In this document: positions 17,159 to 24,170 of the stretch, in pieces | How the letters are laid out: every line of letters starts with the position of its first letter | Numbering within the stretch: the stretch's first letter is position 1 | Origin: Actinomycetota bacterium | GTDB taxonomy: Bacteria; Actinomycetota; Acidimicrobiia; Acidimicrobiales; Ilumatobacteraceae | Length of the DNA stretch: 36,836 nt | NCBI GenBank assembly: GCA_005787785.1 | Contig: SXZT01000132.1 | Span: forward strand, 1 to 36,836 | Direction: 5' to 3' | Notes under the pieces: generated by a model | Told to the model about the DNA's origin: nothing | Seen by the model: the letters and a program-made list of their open reading frames with translations, nothing else | The model's database searches: none | Translations under genes and position numbers: made by a program

Positions 17159-18616
17159 ATGTTCGACAGCCTGAGTTCGAAATTCGAGTCGATTCTCAAC
17201 AAGGTCCGTGGTCGCGGTCGCCTCACCGAGGATGACGTCGAGGAAGTTCTTTCGGAAATCCGGGCCGCACTGCTCGACGCCGACGTCAACGTCACCGTCG
17301 CGCGCAACGTCGTCGCGCGCATTCGCGAGCAGGCAGTCGGCGCAGAGCTTTCGAAGGCCCTCGACCCGGGCCAGCAGATCGTCAAGATCGTCAATCAGGA
17401 ACTGACGGCGATCCTCGGCGGCGACACGCTGAAAATCACCTATGCCGGCAAGCCACCGACCGTCGTCTTGATGGCGGGTCTCCAGGGATCGGGCAAGACC
17501 ACCAGCGCCGCCAAGTTGGCCCGGTGGTTCAAGTCGCAGGGTCGCCAACCCTTGCTGGTGGGTGCCGACTTGCAGCGTCCCGCTGCCGTCGAGCAGTTGC
17601 GCACGCTCGGTCGCCAGATCGATGTCCCGGTGTTTTCCGACCCGGGTGACCCGGTCACCACCGCAACGCGCGGTCTCGCGGAGGCACGACGTATCGGCCG
17701 CGATGTTCTCATCGTCGATACCGCCGGCCGTTTGTCCATTGACGCCGACTTGATGGACGAGATTCGTCGTATCAGTGACGCGATCGAGCCGCACTACACC
17801 TTCCTCGTCATCGACGCGATGACAGGCCAGGACGCGGTCAACACCGCAGAGGCCTTCAATGCGACGCTCGAGATCGACGGTGTGATTCTTTCCAAGCTCG
17901 ACGGTGATGCACGTGGTGGTGCCGCCCTGTCGGTGAAGGAAGTCATCGGCAAGCCCATCGCTTTCGCGGCGACGGGAGAAAAAATCGATGCATTCGAACA
18001 GTTCCACCCCGACCGCATGGCAGGGCGCATTCTCGGCATGGGCGACGTTCTCACGCTCATCGAGCAGGCCGAGCAGGTCTTCGAAAAAGAAGAAGCCGAG
18101 GCGACCGCGGTAAAAATGTTCGAGGGCGAATTCACCCTCGACGACTTCCTCGAGCAGCTTCAGCAGGTCAAGAAGATGGGGTCGATCTCCAGCATCATGG
18201 GAATGCTCCCCGGCATGCCGAAGGAACTAAAGAACGCAGAGATCGGCGACGATCAAGTGAAGGTGACCGAGGCGATCATCAGGTCGATGACCCTAGAAGA
18301 GCGTCGCAGCCCCGAGATCATCAACGGTTCGCGACGTGTGCGCATCGCGAAGGGGAGTGGCACCACCGTGCCCGACGTGAACCGCCTCGTGAAGCAGTTC
18401 AGCGAGATGCAGCGCATGATGAAGCAGATGGGCGGCCTGGCGGGCAAGAAGTCGGGCAAGAAGGGCAAGCCGCCCAAGATGAACCCAGTCAAGATGGCAA
18501 AGGCCATGAAGCAGATGGGTGCTGGTGACCTCTCGGGTTTGGGCCTGCCCGGCCAGCCGGGCCTGCCCGGCCAGAAAAACCCCGGGGCCTTTCCCGATTT
18601 TCGCGACTTCCGATAG
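17159..18616 (+). CDS. ffh: Signal recognition particle protein Ffh
   Basis: Ffh is the SRP54 GTPase that binds 4.5S RNA and hydrophobic signal sequences. The 485-residue product starts MFDSLSSKFESILNKVRG. The G domain shows GLQGSGKTTSAAKLA near residue 107, DLQRPAAVEQL, DTAGRLSID and SKLDGDARGGA. The methionine-rich M domain begins around residue 320 (FTLDDFLEQLQQVKKMG, MGMLPGM) and carries the RNA-binding helix with SRRVRIAKGSGT. The tail is a basic, glycine-rich extension with GLPGQP repeats. The ATG at 17159 is preferred over a GTG seven codons earlier because it matches the conserved N-terminus. Confidence 0.97.
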   Translation: MFDSLSSKFESILNKVRGRGRLTEDDVEEVLSEIRAALLDADVNVTVARNVVARIREQAVGAELSKALDPGQQIVKIVNQELTAILGGDTLKITYAGKPPTVVLMAGLQGSGKTTSAAKLARWFKSQGRQPLLVGADLQRPAAVEQLRTLGRQIDVPVFSDPGDPVTTATRGLAEARRIGRDVLIVDTAGRLSIDADLMDEIRRISDAIEPHYTFLVIDAMTGQDAVNTAEAFNATLEIDGVILSKLDGDARGGAALSVKEVIGKPIAFAATGEKIDAFEQFHPDRMAGRILGMGDVLTLIEQAEQVFEKEEAEATAVKMFEGEFTLDDFLEQLQQVKKMGSISSIMGMLPGMPKELKNAEIGDDQVKVTEAIIRSMTLEERRSPEIINGSRRVRIAKGSGTTVPDVNRLVKQFSEMQRMMKQMGGLAGKKSGKKGKPPKMNPVKMAKAMKQMGAGDLSGLGLPGQPGLPGQKNPGAFPDFRDFR

Positions 18617-18619
18617 CCT
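18614..18619 (+). promoter_or_regulatory. Possible -10 hexamer for rpsP operon, built on ffh stop
   Basis: TAGCCT starts with the ffh TAG stop and lies 56 bp before the rpsP ATG. It could start a transcript with a roughly 50-nt leader for rpsP-khpA-rimM-trmD. No clear -35 is seen. Confidence 0.3.
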
Positions 18620-18675
18620 TTCCCAGTCCGGTCGCGGCCGCCTCCAGCCTCGACGACCCAGTTGCAGGAGTTTTC

Positions 18676-18948
18676 ATGTCAGTCAAGTTGCGTCTCACCC
18701 GTGTCGGAAAGACCAAGCAGCCGCATTACCGCATCATCGTCGCCGACGAGCGCCGCTCGCGCGACGGTCGCTTCATCGAGATTCTCGGTCAGTACAACCC
18801 GCGTCAAGAGCCGTCGCACCTGAAGGTCGACAATGACAAAGCGGTTGCCTGGTTGCAGCAGGGTGCACAGCCCACCGAGCGTGTGCGCAAGCTTCTCGAG
18901 ATCTCGGGCGCGTGGGCACAGTTCACCGCTTCGAAGAGCGCCAAGTGA
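18676..18948 (+). CDS. rpsP: 30S ribosomal protein S16 (bS16)
   Basis: S16 is a small-subunit assembly protein. The 90-residue product begins SVKLRLTRVGKTKQPHYRIIVADERRSRDGRFIE, which is diagnostic. GQYNPRQEPSHLKVD and DKAVAWLQQGAQPTERVRKLL follow as expected. A GCAGGAG ribosome-binding site lies 6 nt before the ATG. It heads the conserved rpsP-khpA-rimM-trmD-rplS cluster, and its stop overlaps the next start as GTGA. Confidence 0.98.
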   Translation: MSVKLRLTRVGKTKQPHYRIIVADERRSRDGRFIEILGQYNPRQEPSHLKVDNDKAVAWLQQGAQPTERVRKLLEISGAWAQFTASKSAK

Positions 18949-19214
18949 GCGACAGCGGCAATCTGGTTCCCGCACCCACGGCGACGGCGGTACTTCACCA
19001 CGTCGTTCGATCGATCGTCGACGACCCCGATGCGGTGTCGGTCGACCATCGCGAGGGTGACGACAAGGTGTACCTCGAGGTGCGCGTCGGCTCGGGCGAC
19101 CTCGGTCGTGTCATCGGCCGTCGCGGTCGCACGGCTCAAAGCATTCGCACCGTGGTGCGTGCGGCGGCAAGCCGCGACGGCGTCGACGTCGACGTCGACT
19201 TCGTCGATGAATGA
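18945..19214 (+). CDS. khpA: KH-domain RNA-binding protein KhpA
   Basis: This 89-residue single KH-domain protein is of the KhpA (YlqC) type, which binds RNA with KhpB and affects cell envelope and division in Gram-positives. The nucleic-acid-binding loop is in VIGRRGRTAQSIRTVV near residue 58. The GTG start at 18945 overlaps the rpsP stop by 4 nt. Position between rpsP and rimM is standard. khpB is not in this window. Confidence 0.93.
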   Translation: MSDSGNLVPAPTATAVLHHVVRSIVDDPDAVSVDHREGDDKVYLEVRVGSGDLGRVIGRRGRTAQSIRTVVRAAASRDGVDVDVDFVDE

Positions 19215-19240
19215 GCCGTGTTGACGGATAACCCGTGTCG

Positions 19241-19729
19241 ATGAGCAGCCCGCCCGACGGTCTTCTCGAAATCGGCAGACTGGGTCGGCCCCACGGAGTG
19301 CGCGGCGAGATCTATCTCAGTTTGGTCTCCGATCGTCCCGAACGCAGACGAGCCGGTTCGCAGGTCTTCGTTGCCGGAGGATGGCGCACGATCGAGGCCA
19401 TCAGGCCCTCAAACGACCGTTTTCTCGTGGTGCTCGAGGGCCTCGGCGTGCGCGAAGATGCGGCCAAACTGACGAACGAAGTCGTCTACGGCGAACCCAT
19501 CGACGACCCCGCCGCTCTGTGGGTCCACGATCTCGTGGGTGCCCGCATCATTTCGGTCGACGGAACCGAGTTCGGAACGTGTGTGGCCGTCATCGACAAT
19601 CCCGCACACGCGATTCTCGAAACCGACCGCGGCGTGCTCGTGCCGGTTCCGTTCGTGACGTCGCGTGAAGACGGTGTCGTCACGGTGTCGCCGCCCGCGG
19701 GGCTGCTCGACCTGCAGGACAACGCCTGA
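19241..19729 (+). CDS. rimM: Ribosome maturation factor RimM
   Basis: RimM assists 30S head assembly and binds S19. The N-terminal RimM domain shows LEIGRLGRPHGVRGEIYLSLVSDRP, the family hallmark. The C-terminal PRC-barrel contains VHDLVGARIISVDGTEFGTC and VLVPVPFV. The ATG at 19241 gives 162 residues; a GTG two codons earlier (19235) is also possible. It overlaps trmD by one base (TGATG). Confidence 0.95.
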   Translation: MSSPPDGLLEIGRLGRPHGVRGEIYLSLVSDRPERRRAGSQVFVAGGWRTIEAIRPSNDRFLVVLEGLGVREDAAKLTNEVVYGEPIDDPAALWVHDLVGARIISVDGTEFGTCVAVIDNPAHAILETDRGVLVPVPFVTSREDGVVTVSPPAGLLDLQDNA

Positions 19730-20502
19730 TGCGTATCGACGTCTTCAGCATCTTCCCCGGCATCGTCAATGGTTTCTGTTCGGAAAGCCTGCTCGGCAAG
19801 GCTCGGGAGTCGGGACTCCTCGATCTGCGTGCCCACGACCTGCGAGACCACACGAGCGACGTCCATCGCTCCGTCGACGACACGGTCTTCGGTGGTGGCG
19901 CCGGCATGCTCATGCGCCCCGAGCCGATATTCGACGCCGTCGACGCCGTGCAGCCGCCCAGACCACTCATTCTCGTCGGCCCCGGAGGTGACCGTTTCGA
20001 TCAGGCAATGGCGCGTCGACTCGCCGAATTGCCCGGTTTCAGCATTCTGTGTGGCCGCTACGAAGGAGTTGACCAACGTGTGCGCGAGCATCTCGTCGAC
20101 GCGGAGGTGTCGGTCGGTGATGTGGTGCTGTCGGGCGGGGAAGTGGCGGCATGTCTCATCATCGAGGCGGTCGTGCGGCTCGTTCCGGGTGCGATGGGCA
20201 ACGCAGAGTCGCCCTTGACCGAAAGTTTCGGAGCTACGGGTTTGCTGGAAGAACCCCAATACACGCGCCCGGCCGACTTCCGTGGGTGGTTGGTCCCCGA
20301 CGTGTTGCGCGGCGGCGACCACGCGCTCGTTGCCCGTTGGCGCCTCGCCCAGGCGCTGCACCGCACGATTTTGGCGCGACCCGACCTCATCGAGGCCCGT
20401 GGAGGGCTTTCGGCCGCGGAAAAGAGACTGTTGGAAGAGTTCGCCCCCGTCTCGTATCCTTCATCGTTCGCTCAGGGCGGCTCACCCGCCCCCGACCAGT
20501 AA
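19729..20502 (+). CDS. trmD: tRNA (guanine(37)-N(1))-methyltransferase TrmD
   Basis: TrmD places m1G at position 37 of tRNAs with a G36, preventing +1 frameshifting, using SAM in a trefoil-knot SPOUT fold. The 257-residue protein starts [12 protein letters not shown] and shows [19 protein letters not shown] near residue 45. [33 protein letters not shown] is the SAM-binding knot near residue 105, followed by the C-terminal domain ([21 protein letters not shown]). Translation is coupled to rimM by a 1-nt overlap. Confidence 0.98.
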   Translation: MRIDVFSIFPGIVNGFCSESLLGKARESGLLDLRAHDLRDHTSDVHRSVDDTVFGGGAGMLMRPEPIFDAVDAVQPPRPLILVGPGGDRFDQAMARRLAELPGFSILCGRYEGVDQRVREHLVDAEVSVGDVVLSGGEVAACLIIEAVVRLVPGAMGNAESPLTESFGATGLLEEPQYTRPADFRGWLVPDVLRGGDHALVARWRLAQALHRTILARPDLIEARGGLSAAEKRLLEEFAPVSYPSSFAQGGSPAPDQ

Positions 20503-20513
20503 CGGATCGCCCC

Positions 20514-20861
20514 ATGAAGACCACCGACCTCGTCGACAACCAGTACCTCCGCAGCGACCTTCCCGACCTCCGCGCCGGAGACGAGGTCAAGGTTCATGTG
20601 CGCGTCGTCGAAAGCGGCAAGGAGCGCATCCAGATTTTCCAGGGCAACATCATCGCGATCCAGGGCTCGGGCGTTGCCGAGTCGTACACCGTCCGCAAGC
20701 TCAGCTACGGCGTGGGTGTCGAGCGCACCTTCCCCAAGCACAGCCCAGCGGTTGCCAAGGTCGAACTGATGCACCGTGGTGAAGTGCGCCGCGCAAAGCT
20801 CTACTTCCTCCGCGAGCGCACCGGCAAAGCCGCCAAGATTCGCGAGAAGCGCGAATCCTGA
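20514..20861 (+). CDS. rplS: 50S ribosomal protein L19 (bL19)
   Basis: L19 sits at the subunit interface of the ribosome. The 115-residue product starts [33 protein letters not shown] and continues [35 protein letters not shown] and [18 protein letters not shown], all highly conserved. The ATG lies 11 nt after trmD. A TATCCT hexamer inside the end of trmD may provide an extra promoter. It ends the canonical rpsP-to-rplS cluster. Confidence 0.98.
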   Translation: MKTTDLVDNQYLRSDLPDLRAGDEVKVHVRVVESGKERIQIFQGNIIAIQGSGVAESYTVRKLSYGVGVERTFPKHSPAVAKVELMHRGEVRRAKLYFLRERTGKAAKIREKRES

Positions 20862-20886
20862 TCCGCGCACACACTGACGTGAACCA

Positions 20887-21201
20887 TTGCCTCGTGCCGG
20901 GGCCACGTTGAACACCGACGACCTCGAGAATTTCGAGGCCGAGCGCGAATTGCAGCTCGCCCAGGAGTACCAGGACGTCGTGTCCATGTTCCGCTTCGCG
21001 GTCGAGTCCGAACGCCGTTTCTACCTCGCGAACGAGGTCGTCACGCGTGTCGCCGCTGACGGTCCCCGTCCGCTCATCGAAGTGGAGTTGACCGACGCAT
21101 GGGTGTGGGACATGTACCGCAAGAGCCGATTCGTTCCCCGGGTGAAAATCCTCTCGTTCAAGGACGTGAACGTCGAGGAACTGCCCGGCCTCGAGAACTA
21201 G
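20887..21201 (+). CDS. DUF2469 family protein
   Basis: This 104-residue protein matches the actinobacteria-specific DUF2469 family: a DLENFEAERELQLAQEYQDVVSMF helix, then VESERRFYLANEV, DAWVWDMYRKSRFV and FKDVNVEELPG at the end. The function is unknown. In mycobacteria the order is rplS-lepB-rnhB-DUF2469; here the gene follows rplS directly after 25 bp. The start is uncertain: TTG 20887 is used, but TTG 20908 gives an N-terminus (MNTDDLE) closer to the family. Both are non-ATG, and no ribosome-binding site decides between them. Confidence 0.9.
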   Translation: MPRAGATLNTDDLENFEAERELQLAQEYQDVVSMFRFAVESERRFYLANEVVTRVAADGPRPLIEVELTDAWVWDMYRKSRFVPRVKILSFKDVNVEELPGLEN

Positions 21202-21542
21202 CCGCCGCTCGTCGCGCCCGCGGAGCGTGGGGCGAGAACCTGGTCGCGTCGTGGTACGTGCGCAATGGTTGGCGCATAGTCGGGCGCAATGTGCGTCACG
21301 GCAGGGGAGAGGTCGACATCATCGCCGAGCGGAATGGTGTGTACGCCGTGTGTGAGGTGAAGGCCCGACGCAACAACGAGTACGGCTTCGCAGCCGAGGC
21401 GATGACACCGGCCAAGTGCCGAACCGTGCGTCGCACCGCGTTCGGGTGGGCACGCGACAACGGCGTGCCGAATTCGCGACTACGTTTCGACGCCGCCTTC
21501 GTGGTGGGCTCTTCCATCGACGTCATCGAGAACGCCTATTGA
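21099..21542 (+). CDS. yraN: YraN family protein (UPF0102, nuclease-like fold)
   Basis: The YraN core is clear: GAWGENLVASWYVRNGWRIVGRNVRHGRGEVDIIAERNGVYAVCEVKAR. It has the GEVDII and EVKAR acidic/Lys motifs of a restriction-endonuclease-like fold. Its biochemical role is not established. The start is problematic. The family normally begins about ten residues before the GE motif, but no ATG, GTG or TTG is in frame there. The nearest are ATG 21099 and GTG 21105, which lie about 100 bp inside DUF2469 and add roughly 38 non-conserved residues. A non-canonical start or coupling from the DUF2469 stop region is also possible. Confidence 0.85.
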   Translation: MGVGHVPQEPIRSPGENPLVQGRERRGTARPRELAAARRARGAWGENLVASWYVRNGWRIVGRNVRHGRGEVDIIAERNGVYAVCEVKARRNNEYGFAAEAMTPAKCRTVRRTAFGWARDNGVPNSRLRFDAAFVVGSSIDVIENAY

Positions 21543-21546
21543 CCGA

Positions 21547-21759
21547 TCACGCAGAAGCGGAGCGGTCCCGACGGTCCCAACACGCGTGATGCCAGTGGCG
21601 ACGCAGATCCGGCGCGTCGGCCGGAACCGTGACGCAATGCCCCGTTCCCGTCGGAATCTCGCGGTTGCAGCCCGGACAGAGGTAGGGCTTCGTTGCTTCG
21701 TAGGGCTGCACGCGACGTACCTCGACTGGCCCGTAGAGACCGCTCCAGATGTTGCTCAT
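21547..21759 (-). CDS. Small CxxC...HWHxxCW zinc-binding protein
   Basis: This 70-residue protein has CPGC at 28-31 and RRHWHHACW at 53-61, a pattern I recognise from small conserved actinobacterial proteins of unknown function. Cys28, Cys31, a His at 57/58 and Cys60 could form a treble-clef-like zinc site. No membrane segment is present. The ATG at 21757-21759 follows the stop of the 36-residue membrane protein gene by 3 nt on the same strand, so the two form a bicistronic unit. It is convergent with yraN, 4 nt apart. Confidence 0.8.
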   Translation of the reverse strand: MSNIWSGLYGPVEVRRVQPYEATKPYLCPGCNREIPTGTGHCVTVPADAPDLRRHWHHACWDRRDRSASA

Positions 21760-21762
21760 CGT

Positions 21763-21873
21763 TCACCCAAGAAAAGCCCAGGCAACGAGGGCCAGGGCGA
21801 CGATCAGCGCGGCCGCGACGAAGACGATGTCCGTACGGCGCTTGACCCGCTTCCGCGTCGCATCGAATCCCAC
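21763..21873 (-). CDS. 36-residue single-pass membrane protein
   Basis: This short gene encodes a 36-residue protein: a basic N-terminus with TRKRVKRRTD, then one hydrophobic segment from about residue 16 to 35 and no C-terminal tail, predicted N-in. GTG start at 21873 with a CATAAT hexamer exactly 6 nt upstream; the stop is 3 nt before the next start. The positive-inside pattern, promoter spacing and tight linkage to the zinc-binding gene support a real gene. The function is unknown. Confidence 0.7.
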   Translation of the reverse strand: MGFDATRKRVKRRTDIVFVAAALIVALALVAWAFLG

Positions 21874-21879
21874 GGCGTC

Positions 21880-21885
21880 ATTATG
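21880..21885 (-). promoter_or_regulatory. -10 hexamer of the small membrane protein operon
   Basis: On the minus strand CATAAT (five of six to TATAAT) lies 6 nt before the GTG at 21873. It directly abuts the plus-strand -10 of the enoyl-CoA hydratase gene. Confidence 0.6.
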
Positions 21886-21891
21886 TATCGT
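21886..21891 (+). promoter_or_regulatory. -10 hexamer of the enoyl-CoA hydratase gene
   Basis: TATCGT lies 6 nt before the ATG at 21898, with no Shine-Dalgarno. It abuts the divergent minus-strand -10. Confidence 0.55.
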
Positions 21892-21897
21892 CGGGTC

Positions 21898-22689
21898 ATG
21901 ACAACCAACGCGTTCGAGACAATCATCGTCGAGCGGGCCGACGGCGTCGTCACCGTCACCCTCAACCGCCCGACAAAGAAGAATGCGGCGAACAACACGA
22001 TGTGGAGCGAACTACTTGCGACGTTCCGCGAGGTTGCCGCGTCACCCGATGATCGTTGTGTCGTGCTCACCGGCGCGGGTGGCGACTTCTGTTCCGGTGC
22101 CGACCTGTGGGCCGGCGACGACGCGTCGGCGAGGCAGCATCAGTTGGCGCGCATGCGCAACGTCGGCGACGTCGCCATGGCCCTCGCGCGTTTGCCCCAA
22201 CCCGTCATTGCGAAGGTTCGCGGGGTTGCCGTCGGCGCCGGTATGAACATGGCACTCGGTTGCGACCTAGTGGTTGCCTCAGAGAATGCCCGATTCTCGG
22301 AGATCTTTGCCAAGCGCGGGCTCAGCATCGACTTCGGCGGATCGTGGTTGTTGCCGCGTCGTGTTGGTCTGCACCGCGCAAAAGAACTTGCCCTCTTCGC
22401 CGACATCATCAACGCGGCCGAGGCCGAGCGCATCGGGCTGGTGAATCGGGTCGTGCCCGACGTGGAACTCGATGCCTTCGTCGATGGTTGGTCGAAGAAA
22501 CTCGCCGCCATGCCACCGATTGCGATCGCCCAGACCAAGCGCATGTTGAACAACGCGATGAACGTCACGCTCGAAGAGGCACTCGACGACGAAGGCGCGG
22601 CGCAGACGGTCAACTTCGGCACGAAGGACACGGCCGAGGCGATCGCGGCCTTCACCGAGAAGCGCGACCCAGTCTTCCGCGGCCGGTAG
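21898..22689 (+). CDS. Enoyl-CoA hydratase/isomerase family protein (PaaG-like)
   Basis: This 263-residue crotonase-fold protein acts on CoA thioesters. The oxyanion-hole strands are GDFCSGADL near residue 64 and VAVGAGMNMALGCDLV near residue 110. The position of the first catalytic Glu of classical hydratases appears to be Asn (GAGMNMAL). The segment KRGLSIDFGGSWLLPRRVG resembles PaaG-type isomerases, which use an Asp there. An isomerase or non-classical hydratase activity is therefore more likely than plain 2-enoyl-CoA hydration. Real start is ATG 21898; reading further upstream would oppose the minus-strand genes. Confidence 0.88.
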   Translation: MTTNAFETIIVERADGVVTVTLNRPTKKNAANNTMWSELLATFREVAASPDDRCVVLTGAGGDFCSGADLWAGDDASARQHQLARMRNVGDVAMALARLPQPVIAKVRGVAVGAGMNMALGCDLVVASENARFSEIFAKRGLSIDFGGSWLLPRRVGLHRAKELALFADIINAAEAERIGLVNRVVPDVELDAFVDGWSKKLAAMPPIAIAQTKRMLNNAMNVTLEEALDDEGAAQTVNFGTKDTAEAIAAFTEKRDPVFRGR

Positions 22690-22694
22690 CGGGC

Positions 22695-23414
22695 GTGCGC
22701 GGTCGTCGTGTCGTTGCGGCGCTCGCGGTGCCGGTGGTGCTGGCGTTCGCCTCGCACGCCCATGCTTCCGTCGACCCGAACGGCACGTCGACGATCGTCG
22801 AGGTCCCGGTCGACGAACCCGTCGATGAGCAGGGAGGTGTGTCAGTTCCGCCTGAGGTCGTATCCGTCAGCACGGTGCCCTCGGCAACCACGACCGTGCC
22901 CGTGGGTTGTCCACCCGCACCCGTCTCACAGGCGGTGTTCGTCGGCAAGGTCAAGGTGCTCGATGCGACCCAGGCGCTCTTCGAAGTCGTCCGCTTGAGA
23001 TCGGGAAGTCTCGGGGGTTACTCGACCGAGGTTCCCAATGTGGATGGCACCGTGGTGACCGAAGTCGGCATCTACTACGGCCGCGACGTGAAGTTCCTCG
23101 AGGTCGGAGACTCGTACCTCGTCGGTACCGCACTCGATGCAACGACCGGCCGCATCTACTCGCGCGTCACGGAAGCGGCGCCACTCTTCGGCGGCAACGA
23201 AGTGGCCGACATCAACAATTCGGGCATTGTGTGTCCCGACTTTGCGGACGTGGCTCGAACGCTGAACGTCGACGGCTCGTCGGTCGAGTCGGGAGTGTTG
23301 TCGGGTCTTTCGGGTGAATCCGATCGCGTCACCCTGGCGGTGCTCGTACCCGCGGGCTTGGTTCTCTTGGGTCTCGTCACGCTCGTTTTGATCAGGCGTT
23401 CGTTGCCGGCCTGA
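22695..23414 (+). CDS. Secreted, C-terminally membrane-anchored protein
   Basis: I do not recognise a family for this 239-residue protein. It has an N-terminal signal peptide (basic RGRR, hydrophobic stretch, AHA-S cleavage-like site near residue 24), a Val/Pro/Thr-rich spacer, and an extracellular domain of about 140 residues with two Cys (CPPAP and VCPDF). A C-terminal membrane helix ends in IRRSLPA. This is the layout of a surface protein held by a tail anchor, not an LPXTG protein. GTG start 5 nt after the enoyl-CoA hydratase stop, so translation is probably coupled. The function is unknown. Confidence 0.8.
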   Translation: MRGRRVVAALAVPVVLAFASHAHASVDPNGTSTIVEVPVDEPVDEQGGVSVPPEVVSVSTVPSATTTVPVGCPPAPVSQAVFVGKVKVLDATQALFEVVRLRSGSLGGYSTEVPNVDGTVVTEVGIYYGRDVKFLEVGDSYLVGTALDATTGRIYSRVTEAAPLFGGNEVADINNSGIVCPDFADVARTLNVDGSSVESGVLSGLSGESDRVTLAVLVPAGLVLLGLVTLVLIRRSLPA

Positions 23415-23440
23415 TCCGCGGCGCGCTCAGGTGACTTGCA

Positions 23441-24127
23441 TCAGGCACTGAAAGCGGCAGTGCCCAGGTCGCGCAGTTCCGACACCGCGGCAGCAAGTCC
23501 GCCCGGGTGCTTGAAGAGGGCACTTCCTGCGACGAGTACATTTGCCCCCGCCGCAGATGCGCCGGAAACCGTCGCAGCGGAGATGCCGCCGTCAACCTCG
23601 ACGTTGATCGCGTCGCCCAGTCCGGCTGCCGTGATCATGTTGCGCACTTCACGAACCTTGCACTCCATGGTGCCGATGTAATTCTGGCCGCCGAAGCCGG
23701 GATTCACGGTCATGACGAGTACGAGGTCGATGAGATCGAGCACATTTTCGACTGCCGATGCGGGGGTTGCCGGATTCAACGCGACGGCAGCGGTGGCGCC
23801 GAGCGAGCGGATGTTGTCGAGCGTGCGGTGGAGGTGCGTGCAGGCCTCGGCATGAACGATGAGGCGCGAGCAGCCTGCCTTCACGTACTCGGCTGCCATC
23901 ACGTCCGGGGTGAGCACCATGAGGTGTGCCTCGAAGGGGAGATCACAATGCCTGCGAGCAGCGGCGATGACGTCGGGACCAAACGTGAGATTCGGAACGA
24001 ACTGACCGTCCATGACGTCCCACTGAATGAGGTCGACACCGGCCGTCTGCAGATCGCGCACGGCCTTGCCGAGTTCGGCGAAGTCTGCGGGCAAAACCGA
24101 CGGTGCGATCTGGATCGGAAGCGTCAC
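23441..24127 (-). CDS. rpe: Ribulose-phosphate 3-epimerase
   Basis: Rpe interconverts ribulose 5-phosphate and xylulose 5-phosphate in the pentose phosphate pathway. The 228-residue TIM-barrel protein shows IQIAPSVLPADFAELG at the N-terminus, WDVMDGQFVPNLTFGP near residue 35, FEAHLMV, MTVNPGFGGQNY near residue 140 and VDGGISAATV near residue 175, matching the metal-binding and phosphate-binding motifs. GTG at 24127 is chosen because of the family N-terminus and the TAGAGT hexamer 7 nt upstream. It is convergent with the surface-protein gene and divergent from the RNA methyltransferase gene. Confidence 0.96.
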   Translation of the reverse strand: MTLPIQIAPSVLPADFAELGKAVRDLQTAGVDLIQWDVMDGQFVPNLTFGPDVIAAARRHCDLPFEAHLMVLTPDVMAAEYVKAGCSRLIVHAEACTHLHRTLDNIRSLGATAAVALNPATPASAVENVLDLIDLVLVMTVNPGFGGQNYIGTMECKVREVRNMITAAGLGDAINVEVDGGISAATVSGASAAGANVLVAGSALFKHPGGLAAAVSELRDLGTAAFSA

Positions 24128-24134
24128 GCGGTCC

Positions 24135-24140
24135 ACTCTA
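24135..24140 (-). promoter_or_regulatory. -10 hexamer, probable leaderless promoter of rpe
   Basis: On the minus strand TAGAGT lies 7 nt before the rpe GTG. The same hexamer and spacing recur at the quinone reductase operon (26575-26580). Confidence 0.5.
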
Positions 24141-24158
24141 CCGATGCACCTCCAAACG

Positions 24159-24164
24159 TAAGGT
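24159..24164 (+). promoter_or_regulatory. -10 hexamer, probable leaderless promoter of RNA methyltransferase gene
   Basis: TAAGGT lies 6 nt before the ATG at 24171, divergent from the rpe promoter within a 43-bp gap. Confidence 0.5.
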
Positions 24165-24170
24165 TGATGC

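Noticed and set aside
21195-21215. Programmed -1 frameshift fusing DUF2469 to yraN
   Set aside because: No slippery heptamer or downstream pseudoknot is evident, so it is kept only as one alternative under the yraN start finding.
21586-21897. N-terminal extension of the enoyl-CoA hydratase frame
   Set aside because: It would run antisense through both small minus-strand genes, and the crotonase N-terminus begins just after ATG 21898.
22056-22694. Long upstream extension of the surface-protein frame through the enoyl-CoA hydratase gene
   Set aside because: The frame is Arg-rich and overlaps a conserved enzyme; the signal peptide begins at GTG 22695.
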